Made by a program: the position numbers and the translations under genes
The notes under the pieces: model-generated
Seen by the model: the letters and a program-made list of their open reading frames with translations, nothing else
The model's database searches: none
What the model was told of the DNA's origin: nothing
Source of the DNA: Chlamydiales bacterium
GTDB lineage: Bacteria; Chlamydiota; Chlamydiia; Chlamydiales; JAAKFR01
Reading direction: 5' to 3'
DNA: 64,000 nt
Assembly: GCA_022601535.1 (NCBI GenBank)
Contig: JAJACK010000001.1
Span: 69,993-133,992, forward strand
Shown here: piece by piece, positions 48,057-56,419 of the stretch
Layout of the letters: each line of letters begins with the position of its first letter
Position numbering within the stretch: position 1 is the first letter of the stretch

Positions 48057-48534
48057 CACGTACAAGTTCGTAGAGAAGGGTTTCACTACTTGTAATCCGC
48101 GCTCCAGCTTCTTTTAATTCTGCAAGGGCTGTTGAAAAATCGTATAAGGAGCGAGAACTGATCGCATCGTTTAGAATCGTCACCTCTTTTCCGTCGGCTA
48201 ATAGGTCTTTTGCTGTCTGCAATACACAGATATGCGCCTCAACACCAACTAAAATCCAGCTATTTGACAATGTTTCTACCTTTTTCCGAATCGTTGGGTC
48301 AAGATAACCTGAAAATGTCGTCTTGCTCCAAATTTGTTGCCCTTTGGGTAGTCTGTCTAAAATGGGCTTTAAAGTCCCCCCTAATCCTTCCGGATATTGC
48401 TCGGTTACAACAATGGGAAGATTTAGAATGTTTGCAGCTTCAAGAAAAAAACAGATTGTCTCTAAAACTTCGCAGTGACGGTCAATCCTAGAAAAGAGTT
48501 TCTCTTGCATGTCCACAATCCAAAGTGCACTCAT
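48001..48534 (-). CDS. Isochorismatase-like cysteine hydrolase
   Basis: The 177-residue protein has the family triad: D8 in 'LWIVDMQEKLF', K71 in 'WSKTTFSGY' and C103 in 'LVGVEAHICVLQTA'. The family hydrolyses isochorismate, nicotinamide or related amides; the substrate cannot be read from sequence. The ATG overlaps the HIT gene stop (ATGA). Confidence 0.9.
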   Translation of the reverse strand: MSALWIVDMQEKLFSRIDRHCEVLETICFFLEAANILNLPIVVTEQYPEGLGGTLKPILDRLPKGQQIWSKTTFSGYLDPTIRKKVETLSNSWILVGVEAHICVLQTAKDLLADGKEVTILNDAISSRSLYDFSTALAELKEAGARITSSETLLYELVRDANSPLFKKILPLVKRDR

Positions 48535-48869
48535 CCCATCTCCCCTAACATATGTCCACCTAGAAGGTGGAAGTGAAGGTGAAAGATGGTCTGCCCCGCA
48601 TCTGTTCCATTATTTACAAGAAGGCGGTACCCTTTTTTTGTTAGATCAAACTCTTCAGCAAGCTGTTTTGCAACCTCTACAATTTCTCCGAGGAGAGGAT
48701 AATCAGATCGCTCCATCTCCTGCAGAGAAGGAATCATCTTCTTTGGAACGATAAGAAGGTGGATGGGAGCCTTGGGGAATTTATCTTTGATTGCAATGAC
48801 ATGTTCGTTTTCATACACAATCTCAGCAGGGAGCTCCCGATCGATAATTTTTTCAAAGAGTGTTTTCAT
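48531..48869 (-). CDS. HIT family hydrolase (HINT-like)
   Basis: The 112-residue protein has the histidine triad HLHFHLLGG near the C-terminus and 'DKFPKAPIHLLIVPKK' typical of HINT-type purine nucleoside phosphoramidases. I chose ATG 48869, with GAGGG just upstream. It overlaps the MYG1 gene end by 17 nt. Chlamydia carries the same HIT-MYG1 neighbour pair (CT385/CT386 from memory). Confidence 0.93.
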   Translation of the reverse strand: MKTLFEKIIDRELPAEIVYENEHVIAIKDKFPKAPIHLLIVPKKMIPSLQEMERSDYPLLGEIVEVAKQLAEEFDLTKKGYRLLVNNGTDAGQTIFHLHFHLLGGHMLGEMG

Positions 48870-49737
48870 CACCCTCACTTAATTTAAGAACTTTTTGCAA
48901 TGCTTCTTCTGCATCTTCTTTGGTTTCCCAAACCGAAGTAAACCGCCCCTTGTGGCAGAAGACAGCGCCTTTAATTCCCGATGCTTTTTTAAGTTCATCT
49001 CCAAGTAATCCTGCCCACTGTGCTGGAAGAGGAAGGCGCACTTGCATTCGGTGCTCTAAATCAGGGGGAATTCCCCTCAACTTCCAATGCTCTGCTGCAG
49101 GCATAATCAAAAAGAGAGCAGGATGTGATGTGCCACCTAGAGAGAAAAAATTCTCAATCCAAGGGAGAGATTTTTCAAAAAAGAGACACTTCCTCCCCCC
49201 TTCCATCGCTTTTCTCACTTCATCTTGGCAGCTCTTATTGTAAACAAAGCGGTCGTAGATCCTCTTCAAATGGCCAAGTGTGAATGCAAGTGCATTGTGA
49301 AATGCTTGGTCCATCTCTGCTTCAGAAGCGTCATAAGAAACTGGAGGAAAATTTGCAATCACATGCGAAAATGTGCACACACCAGGATGTTGAACCGACC
49401 GACCATTGTCGTGGTCATCAATCCCTTTAACAAGGGAGTGGTAGAAAAAAGCGTACACTTTTTCAGAGATCACGCCACTCTCTTTAAGGTAGAGTAAAAC
49501 CATTCCAGAGCTACTCATTGGACCCAAATAGCTCGACTGGTGGTGATCAAAGAGTTTCTTTTTAGGATCGTAAACTCCTCCTACATCACACACATACTCA
49601 CACTCTTTTAAAATAGCTGGGTCGCGCGTCCGTCGGATTTTATCTTCGTCGATCAAATCGTAGAGAAGCAAAAATGCCGCTGCCGACACCTCATCTGCGT
49701 GAAAAACTCCACTGTGAATTCCAAGACTTCTTTTCAT
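48853..49737 (-). CDS. MYG1-family protein (DHH-type metal-dependent exonuclease-like)
   Basis: The 294-residue protein has 'IHSGVFHADEV', 'YVCDVGGVYDP' and 'LFDHHQSSYLG', the metal-binding motifs of the MYG1/UPF0160 family, related to DHH phosphoesterases. In eukaryotes MYG1 is a 3'-5' RNA exonuclease; the bacterial role is unknown. First gene of a three-gene - strand operon with the HIT and isochorismatase-like genes. Confidence 0.92.
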   Translation of the reverse strand: MKRSLGIHSGVFHADEVSAAAFLLLYDLIDEDKIRRTRDPAILKECEYVCDVGGVYDPKKKLFDHHQSSYLGPMSSSGMVLLYLKESGVISEKVYAFFYHSLVKGIDDHDNGRSVQHPGVCTFSHVIANFPPVSYDASEAEMDQAFHNALAFTLGHLKRIYDRFVYNKSCQDEVRKAMEGGRKCLFFEKSLPWIENFFSLGGTSHPALFLIMPAAEHWKLRGIPPDLEHRMQVRLPLPAQWAGLLGDELKKASGIKGAVFCHKGRFTSVWETKEDAEEALQKVLKLSEGDENTL

Positions 49738-49774
49738 ATAAACCGCGCGAGTGTGTCAAAAAAAATGAAAAAAA

Positions 49775-50338
49775 TCAAGGGGAAATATTCCAACTCAAAA
49801 TTGTGGGTGATTCTCGCTCATAAGCTAAAATAGAGCAGGAGGCTGTTGAGCATTGGAAATGTTTTCCATACCGGGGAGAAAGTCCAATCCAAGTAGAAGC
49901 TAAAGCGCGGGAGATATGAGCACTTGAGAAAAGAAGAACACGCCCTTCAACTGCATATAATTTTTCAAAGAGCCGTTTTGCTCTTGTCTCAATCTCCTCA
50001 ACCGTCTCCCCTCCTGGCAGGGGAAAGTCAAAGATATCCCAGTTGGGAACCTTTTCCCGAATCTCTTTTGTCGTCAGTCCCTCATATTCGCCATAACGCC
50101 ACTCGAAAAGATCTTCATCAATCTCATAGGGGAATCCAACGATCTCCGCTGTTTGCATGGCCCGTTTCAATGGGCTTGAAAACACGGCATTAAACTCCTT
50201 TCCTTTAAGATAGTTAGCCAATTTCTTTGCTTGTTCAATCCCCTCGGGGATAAGATCAAGATCGGTAACACTTGTGTGTTGACCCAACTTTGACCACTCA
50301 GTCTGCCCATGTCGGCAAAGGTAAATCTCTTTAACCAT
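49775..50338 (-). CDS. Histidine phosphatase (phosphoglycerate mutase-like)
   Basis: The 187-residue protein has the RHG motif (residues 9-11 in LCRHGQTEW), R59 in 'FSSPLKRAMQTA', E84 in 'WRYGEYEG' and the second catalytic histidine H141 in 'FSSAHISRA'. It is of the broad phosphatase or cofactor-dependent mutase type; substrate unknown. Divergent from the LOG-domain gene with a ~40-nt gap. Confidence 0.92.
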   Translation of the reverse strand: MVKEIYLCRHGQTEWSKLGQHTSVTDLDLIPEGIEQAKKLANYLKGKEFNAVFSSPLKRAMQTAEIVGFPYEIDEDLFEWRYGEYEGLTTKEIREKVPNWDIFDFPLPGGETVEEIETRAKRLFEKLYAVEGRVLLFSSAHISRALASTWIGLSPRYGKHFQCSTASCSILAYERESPTILSWNISP

Positions 50339-50380
50339 ACCTCTTGTCTTATTATCTAAAGATAAATATTGTCAAATTAT

Positions 50381-52513
50381 ATGCGAGAAAGTTATCTCTA
50401 CCCAGGCCACTACGATCTTGTCACTCCCGACGGTGCAGTCTCAAAAATCCATGCGCGCAGCGATGCGCAGTTGGATGTAGAAATCACGATTGAATCCATT
50501 TCACCTGCATTTGTAGGTTACTCCCTTCCCAAAGAACTTATCTCCTTCAATTTCAAAAGCACCCTTGCGCAAATTGGACTCAATGGCCTCTTAAATGATG
50601 TTGAACTCAATCCAAAGCAACACAGCGCCAAGCTCCATGTGACAATTGTTGCTTTGAGTCCCCTTGCCAAAGAGATGCTCCCCCATCTTGAAGAAGGAGC
50701 TTTTGTGGGAAAACTCTTTGCTGCAGATGACCGCCGACTTGTCAAAAATGGAAGCTACCTCGACCGAATGTTTGGACGGAACGACCGTGAAGGACGCCCC
50801 CTTCTCTCTTTGGGAGGAGATAAGCAATCTCACAAACTCACCATCGAACAAGTTGATGGACGAGTTGTCGCTTTTCTCACCTTAAAAGAGGGGCGGATGG
50901 AATATGAGGAAACCGTTCACGGTTTTTTCTCCACACTCGGCCGCGCTTTAAAGAAAAAAATGGCTGTACGTGACATGCTCCGCCTCCACCAATTTTGGCA
51001 GACAACAGCACCACGCATCGTTGAAGAGGGAGATGTTCTTCTCGTCAGCTCACAGCCGCTCCACATCCGCACCGCTTTTGCTCGCGTTGTCGACACACTC
51101 CTCCCTGAGGGAGTGAAACATACAACAGCAAACATCTTACAACCCGATACACGCGCTTCTGGCGATATCTACGAACTCTACGGCTCATCTGACAAAGAGA
51201 TGTATGATATCCCCCTCGAATTTTTTACCTTAGAGCCTCACCGAGAACACGTCTTTTTTTCCGACCGAGATCAACTCCAAGAGTGTTTAGAAGACCCCAA
51301 AGTGATTTTTGATACATTTGAAAATGCTCCGAGTCCAAAAGATCACAGAGCAGCTGTTTTCATTGTTAAAGGAAGCCAAATGCTCTCTTTACAACCAAAA
51401 GATTGGATCACTCGCAACCCTCCGAAGCAACCTTTTCCTGGGATTTCACAAACACAAAGACAAGCATCGATGGCAGAGCGGTACATCGAACAGCAACCCT
51501 CCTACCCCTTTCTAAAAGCACTCGAAGTGGGACTCATTACAAGTCAAGGAGTGCTCTTTTCCCGTTTTTTCCCCTCGCCCCTTCTCAAACGGATGTTGCT
51601 CTCCTACTATGTTGAATCGCACCTTATGAGAATCTATTTTCAAAGTCCTTCCCGTTCAGGTGGTGAATTTTTCTCCCAAGAAGACCGCGCTGTTTTAAAT
51701 GATCTTGCCCACTTTGGAATTCCTGTCTACTGGGCTGATAAACGGAGCGGAATGATCCTTCAATACATCCAACGCCCCGGCAAAACAACCGGGTTTTTTG
51801 TTCCTCTTGACAAAGTCTCAACTTTCATAAACGCTACATTTTTTGGTATCTACGGCTCTAACCTTACAGAAGGAGATGCCACAAAAGAGCTCAACCAACT
51901 CTTCCAAGGCATTTTGGCAATGAAAGCCAAACTTTCCCACCCCCTACTCACCGACAAAACCCCACTTGCCCTTGTCACTGGAGGAGGGCCTGGCATGATG
52001 GAAGTTGGGAACAAGCTTGCCAAAGACCTAGGAATTCTATCATGCGCAAATATCGCCGACTTCACTCCCAAAGATGGCACTGTAGTCAATGAACAAGAAC
52101 AAAATCCCTATATCGAAGCGAAGATGACCTATCGTCTCGACCATCTAGTTGAACGGCAAGCCGAATTTTACCTCGATTTTCCCATCTTTCTCATGGGTGG
52201 AATTGGAACAGACTTTGAATTTAGCCTTGAAGAAGTGCGACACAAAGTGGGAGCTCGCCCCAACTCTCCCATTCTCCTCTTCGGCCCGGAAAAATATTGG
52301 GAAGAGAAGATCACCTCTCGCTTCACCTCAAATCTAAATGCCGGGACGATTAAAGGATCCGAGTGGGTTTCTAACAGCTTTTTCTGTGTTGAAAATAGTG
52401 ATCAAGCACTCCAAATCTATCGCGACTACTTTGAAAATAAATTGCCCATTGGCAAAGATGGTCCAATCTACGATAAAGGGTTTGTCCCTCCTAGAAACCG
52501 AAAGCACCCTTGA
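50381..52513 (+). CDS. Large protein with C-terminal LOG-type Rossmann domain
   Basis: ATG 50381 gives 710 residues; a TTG four codons upstream is an alternative. The N-terminal ~500 residues match no domain I know. Residues ~510-660 carry LOG-family landmarks: 'LALVTGGGPGMMEVGNK' and 'FLMGGIGTDFEFSLEEVR' (compare PGGxGTxxE). LOG proteins cleave nucleoside 5'-monophosphates to ribose 5-phosphate and base; many are misnamed lysine decarboxylases. Chlamydia has a large hypothetical gene beside HIT/MYG1 (CT387 from memory). The 3' end overlaps the convergent gene by 23 nt. Confidence 0.82.
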   Translation: MRESYLYPGHYDLVTPDGAVSKIHARSDAQLDVEITIESISPAFVGYSLPKELISFNFKSTLAQIGLNGLLNDVELNPKQHSAKLHVTIVALSPLAKEMLPHLEEGAFVGKLFAADDRRLVKNGSYLDRMFGRNDREGRPLLSLGGDKQSHKLTIEQVDGRVVAFLTLKEGRMEYEETVHGFFSTLGRALKKKMAVRDMLRLHQFWQTTAPRIVEEGDVLLVSSQPLHIRTAFARVVDTLLPEGVKHTTANILQPDTRASGDIYELYGSSDKEMYDIPLEFFTLEPHREHVFFSDRDQLQECLEDPKVIFDTFENAPSPKDHRAAVFIVKGSQMLSLQPKDWITRNPPKQPFPGISQTQRQASMAERYIEQQPSYPFLKALEVGLITSQGVLFSRFFPSPLLKRMLLSYYVESHLMRIYFQSPSRSGGEFFSQEDRAVLNDLAHFGIPVYWADKRSGMILQYIQRPGKTTGFFVPLDKVSTFINATFFGIYGSNLTEGDATKELNQLFQGILAMKAKLSHPLLTDKTPLALVTGGGPGMMEVGNKLAKDLGILSCANIADFTPKDGTVVNEQEQNPYIEAKMTYRLDHLVERQAEFYLDFPIFLMGGIGTDFEFSLEEVRHKVGARPNSPILLFGPEKYWEEKITSRFTSNLNAGTIKGSEWVSNSFFCVENSDQALQIYRDYFENKLPIGKDGPIYDKGFVPPRNRKHP

Positions 52514-53726
52514 TTGCAACATAGTTTGACCGCTCACGGGCAAACTGCCCCTCTCTTGAATAGCCATTGTGCAGCTCTAAGAAGATCCGGAATTTCTGTC
52601 CCACGTACTGTAGCTTACTCCATTCAACACCTAAAGCATACGTTTGATCGATATCAAAACCATGCTCTTCCCACGCTCTGAAATGCATTGCTAAAAAAGG
52701 TTGAACGTAGAGCTTATTGAAGCAGTCCCGACTTCCAAAGACTCGAATTTCAGCTCCCCATTCAAAATAGAAAGGTTGCGTATAAAATTCTCGGTCCCGC
52801 CAGATGATATCTCCTAGCCCCAGATAGAGACGGATCGCAGGATTCATCTGATAAGAGGCGAAAAGATCGACACCATTATCACTCAAATTGCGTCGATCAA
52901 ACCCGGGATTTGAGAGCAAAAATTCATCCCCTAAATGGGAAGAGAGGTGCCAAAGTCTAAAACGCCACGACCACTTATTGACGGCATACGTTGGCATCAA
53001 TGCGATAAAGAAATCAGAATTAACCATACACGCCTGTGGATTATCCAGATCAAAGACCGAAAAAATACCCCCTTGCAATCCAAGGTCCAGATCACCATGC
53101 CATTTAAACACATCAAACCATCGGAAGAAGATGAAGTCACCTCCAAAGACAGCAGCGCCCACATGCTTTCCCACAACATCGTCATTAAATCTCAAAGAGG
53201 CTGCATTCATCACCTGCCTTGGATCGGCAACAAGAGGTTGAAAAAGCACCGTATTTTGCGGAAACCACACACCCTTTACTCCACACCCTGGACCTGGCAT
53301 CATGCACATCGACTGATAGGCACTTGAACAACCCACTTCTTGTGCGCACTCTTGATCGATACTCTCAAGCTTGCACAAAAATTCTTCAGGAGAACAGCAC
53401 ACCCTTTCCACTCGCCCGATGCATGGAATATCATTGACAAAGCAGTAGATACTTGCTGCAATCAGCTCATTTCTGGGCAAGTTGAAGATGTAAACAATTC
53501 CATTGAGAACAATTACCCGCACCTGAAACTCATAGTAGTGCATATCGACAAGCGCCTGCACATATCCCGTCAAATACTCATCATCGACACCTGTGATATG
53601 GGTTTGAGGGATATTATCAGAGCGTGAGCGAGCCACCTTATTTCGGCAAAAGTAATTTGAAATACAATTTTTTGCATCTAACTGAGAGGAGATCAAAAGT
53701 AGAAAAAGGAGCCATTTTCCCATCAA
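52491..53726 (-). CDS. DUF1207 outer-membrane protein with BON-like N-terminal domain
   Basis: The 411-residue protein has a signal peptide (MMGKWLLFLLLISSQLDA). Residues ~50-110 look like a BON domain ('YLTGYVQALVDMHYYEFQVRV', 'GIVYIFNLPRN'). A Cys-rich stretch (about ten cysteines, residues ~95-150) follows. From residue ~150 the DUF1207 pattern is clear: 'WFPQNTVLFQPLVADPRQ', 'HLSSHLGDEFLLSNPG'. The C-terminal part alternates aromatic residues and ends in Phe, as beta-barrels do. Probably an outer-membrane protein; cargo unknown. Confidence 0.85.
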   Translation of the reverse strand: MMGKWLLFLLLISSQLDAKNCISNYFCRNKVARSRSDNIPQTHITGVDDEYLTGYVQALVDMHYYEFQVRVIVLNGIVYIFNLPRNELIAASIYCFVNDIPCIGRVERVCCSPEEFLCKLESIDQECAQEVGCSSAYQSMCMMPGPGCGVKGVWFPQNTVLFQPLVADPRQVMNAASLRFNDDVVGKHVGAAVFGGDFIFFRWFDVFKWHGDLDLGLQGGIFSVFDLDNPQACMVNSDFFIALMPTYAVNKWSWRFRLWHLSSHLGDEFLLSNPGFDRRNLSDNGVDLFASYQMNPAIRLYLGLGDIIWRDREFYTQPFYFEWGAEIRVFGSRDCFNKLYVQPFLAMHFRAWEEHGFDIDQTYALGVEWSKLQYVGQKFRIFLELHNGYSREGQFARERSNYVAIKGAFGF

Positions 53727-53789
53727 TAATATTTTATATCTTGCCGAGAAGAATTTAGCAATGGTATGTTTTTAGGGACCGCCTATTTT

Positions 53790-53863
<74 letters not shown>

Positions 53864-54350
53864 CTTTTTTCCCATAATTAAATTTACAATGAGTAAAAAA
53901 AACTCGTAAACGGATCGTTATCATTGGCAAACCTGGAAATAGACAGCCCTGAAGCCATCGCATTCTACGAATTACTTGGATTTCAATGTAATACTCTTTG
54001 AGCAAACATGAGTATCTACTCAATAAGGTCATCACTTCAGGAGAAGAAAATCTAGCCTTTTTGATCTTATTTCCCTGCGGTGAGATCGCATAATTAGTCG
54101 CTTGGCATAAATTGGACTTACTTGTCCCAAAAATCCATACACATCCCTCTTCCCTGATAGCTCTTCATTTTCGGTTGTTAACAGATGTGCTATTTGAGGC
54201 TTTTTGAGAACAGCATCAATTTCAAAAGCTTTCTGAACAAACATATTTTACCCTAATATGCAGTGAGTGATTTTCACTTATGATCCTTGTAAGTTTGAGC
54301 GCTCTTCTGTACACTTCTAGTTCTCTTCCGCACGTAGAAAAAAGGTCAAA
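53864..54350. other. 487-nt gap with gene remnants
   Basis: Apart from a short decayed frame at 53924-54001 no supported gene is seen. A 70-codon - strand frame (54032-54244) has no recognisable motif and I do not call it. The promoter of the ABC exporter gene should lie in the last ~100 nt. Confidence 0.6.
53924..54001 (+). pseudogene. Fragment resembling a VOC (glyoxalase-like) or GNAT protein
   Basis: The frame reads LEIDSPEAIAFYELLGFQ before a stop. The pattern 'D-x-A-I-A-F-Y-E-x-L-G-F' occurs in VOC/glyoxalase-fold proteins and also in the C-terminal motif of GNAT acetyltransferases. Only 25 codons remain and no start exists, so it is a relic. Confidence 0.4.
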
Positions 54351-56135
54351 ATGGTTTCTTATAGAGAGCTGATGGGCTTTATTTGGCGGTTCATTCGTCA
54401 GCAAAAATGGGTTTTTATTCCGATTCTCCTTCTGGATGCTTTCGCTTGGCCTCTGGACGTTTTGCTTTGGCCCTACATCTTGCATGTTGTCGTTGATATT
54501 TTTTCTCGTTACGAAGGTGATAGAATTGCAGCATGGGGAGCATTACAAGGACCAATTATCGGAGGGTTATGTTTGGTCTTTTCTGTTGAAATTGCCTCCC
54601 GTATTATGGGCTTTTTAATGGCAAGGGCAGTCCCAAAACTCCAAGCAAATATTCGCATGTCAATGTTTAACCACATCCAGCATCACTCCCCACGCTACTT
54701 TAATGAACGGTTTGCAGGTAGCCTGGCAAATAAGATCAGCGATATGACAACGCAAGTAGAAGCGATCCTTCAGCAGCTATTTTTTCCAATCATCCCTGCA
54801 ATTATGGCCTCTCTTTTAGGGGCAGTTTTTCTTTGGTTTGTGAATCCCCTCTTTTCTTGGATTCTACTTGGCTGGATCATCGTTCATGTGGGTATTTGTC
54901 TCAAATTTACAAGATCTTGCGATCTGTATGAGCATCAGCATGGAGAGGCTCGCAGCACTTTACTTGGAAAGGTTGTCGATAGCCTCACCAACAACTTTGC
55001 TGTCAATCTCTTCTATCGATTTAAATATGAAAAAAGTGCACTGGCCCCCTTCCAGCAAGAAGAGATGGGAACAAACATCCGAGCTAAGAACTATGTGGAA
55101 AAAATGCGTTGTATCACATCCGCGTTGTTTATTTTAGGAGTTATTTTAGGGATTCTTGGCTCCATTCTTTACTTGTGGCTTCACAATCAAATTACAACAG
55201 GCCAAGCTGTTCAAGTTTTTACAACATCCTGGAGCATCGGGGCAATCATGTGGACGGTTGGCTCTGCATTACCCATTCTCTTCCAATCTTTTGGAACAGC
55301 AAAGCAGGCATACTCTGTCATGCAAGATGCACAAGATTTAGGTGATAAGCCAATTGCAAATGAGTTGAAAATCTCTAAAGGTGAAATTGTCTTTGAAAAT
55401 GTCTCATTCCACTACGGCAAAAAAGATCTTTTTGTGAATAAACATGCTCGTATTCATGGAGGAGAAAAAGTTGGACTTGTTGGATTTACTGGAGCAGGCA
55501 AATCTACTTTTATCAATCTAATTTTGCGTTTCTTTCCCCTCTACGGTGGGAAAATTATCATTGATGGGCAGGATATTGCACAGGTGACCTTGGAGTCCTT
55601 ACGCCACCAGATTGCATTAATTCCTCAAGACCCCATTCTCTTTCATAGGACGCTACAAGAAAACATAAGATATGGTAAACCAGATGCTTATGAACATGAG
55701 ATCGCTCATGCAGCAAAACTTGCTCACTGCGAAGAGTTTATTCGCAATATTCCCAAAGGATATGAAGCAAAAGTCGGAGAAAGAGGAACCAAACTATCTG
55801 GTGGAGAAAAGCAACGCATCGCTATTGCGAGGGCTATACTTGCAGATGCACCCATCCTCATTTTGGATGAGGCTACCTCTGCTTTGGATTCGGTAACAGA
55901 AAAATATATCCAAGATAGCTTAGAAAAACTGATGAAAAATCGTACAACCATTGTAATTGCTCACCGTCTCTCTACACTCTCTCGAATGGACCGCATATTA
56001 GTTTTCGACAAGGGGAAAATTGTTGAAGATGGAACTCATGCCTCTTTACTGGATGAAGATGGGCTTTATGCCCATATGTGGAAGATGCAAGTCGGTGGCT
56101 TTCTGCCTGAAATGCTAACTGAATTGACAGAATAG
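54351..56135 (+). CDS. ABC transporter, fused membrane and ATPase domains (exporter type)
   Basis: The 594-residue protein has six membrane segments in residues ~20-310 and an ATPase domain from ~345. Walker A is GFTGAGKST (~379-387), Q-loop 'LIPQDPILFHRTLQENI', signature LSGGEKQR (~482), Walker B ILILDEAT (~502) and H-loop IAHR. It is a half-size exporter that would dimerise, of the MsbA/lipid-drug type; cargo is unknown. It lies in the tRNA-flanked segment. Confidence 0.93.
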   Translation: MVSYRELMGFIWRFIRQQKWVFIPILLLDAFAWPLDVLLWPYILHVVVDIFSRYEGDRIAAWGALQGPIIGGLCLVFSVEIASRIMGFLMARAVPKLQANIRMSMFNHIQHHSPRYFNERFAGSLANKISDMTTQVEAILQQLFFPIIPAIMASLLGAVFLWFVNPLFSWILLGWIIVHVGICLKFTRSCDLYEHQHGEARSTLLGKVVDSLTNNFAVNLFYRFKYEKSALAPFQQEEMGTNIRAKNYVEKMRCITSALFILGVILGILGSILYLWLHNQITTGQAVQVFTTSWSIGAIMWTVGSALPILFQSFGTAKQAYSVMQDAQDLGDKPIANELKISKGEIVFENVSFHYGKKDLFVNKHARIHGGEKVGLVGFTGAGKSTFINLILRFFPLYGGKIIIDGQDIAQVTLESLRHQIALIPQDPILFHRTLQENIRYGKPDAYEHEIAHAAKLAHCEEFIRNIPKGYEAKVGERGTKLSGGEKQRIAIARAILADAPILILDEATSALDSVTEKYIQDSLEKLMKNRTTIVIAHRLSTLSRMDRILVFDKGKIVEDGTHASLLDEDGLYAHMWKMQVGGFLPEMLTELTE

Positions 56136-56248
56136 CTAAGTTCGTTTTTTTCCTGACTACCTACGTTGCAATCTTCCTATCTTGTGCTGACATGAGTGCA
56201 AGGCCATTATTTTCACTAATCGAATTAAAACTTTGTTGAGATCCTTGC

Positions 56249-56419
56249 ATGTGCCTAACCAAATTTAACAGGAAAGATGGTAGTGCAAAAAATTGTTTCT
56301 ATAAAGCAAAATCTAGGGAATCTAGCATTGGCAATACCCGTAAGGAGTTGGAGGAGAGAAATGGTCGTAAAGTAGTCAACTCCTCAAATTTCCTAAACCC
56401 TACAATCGAGGAAAAATGA
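56249..56419 (+). CDS. Short ORF, possible fragment of a BRO/DinD-type protein
   Basis: A 56-codon frame runs from ATG 56249 to a TGA that overlaps the transketolase ATG (ATGA). Its second half, 'GNTRKELEERNGRKVVNSSN' then FLNP, recalls the C-terminal segment of phage/plasmid BRO- or DinD-type proteins ('AR..LE..TGK.VV...N.L'). It is short and the match is from memory; it may be a relic of a larger gene. Confidence 0.35.
   Translation: MCLTKFNRKDGSAKNCFYKAKSRESSIGNTRKELEERNGRKVVNSSNFLNPTIEEK

Noticed and set aside
50381-52513. Naming the LOG-domain protein a lysine decarboxylase
   Set aside because: The PGGxGTxxE-type motif marks LOG phosphoribohydrolases; the old name is a known misannotation.
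54032-54244. 70-codon - strand frame in the gap after the tRNA
   Set aside because: No motif, no clear ribosome site and location in decayed DNA; not called as a gene.
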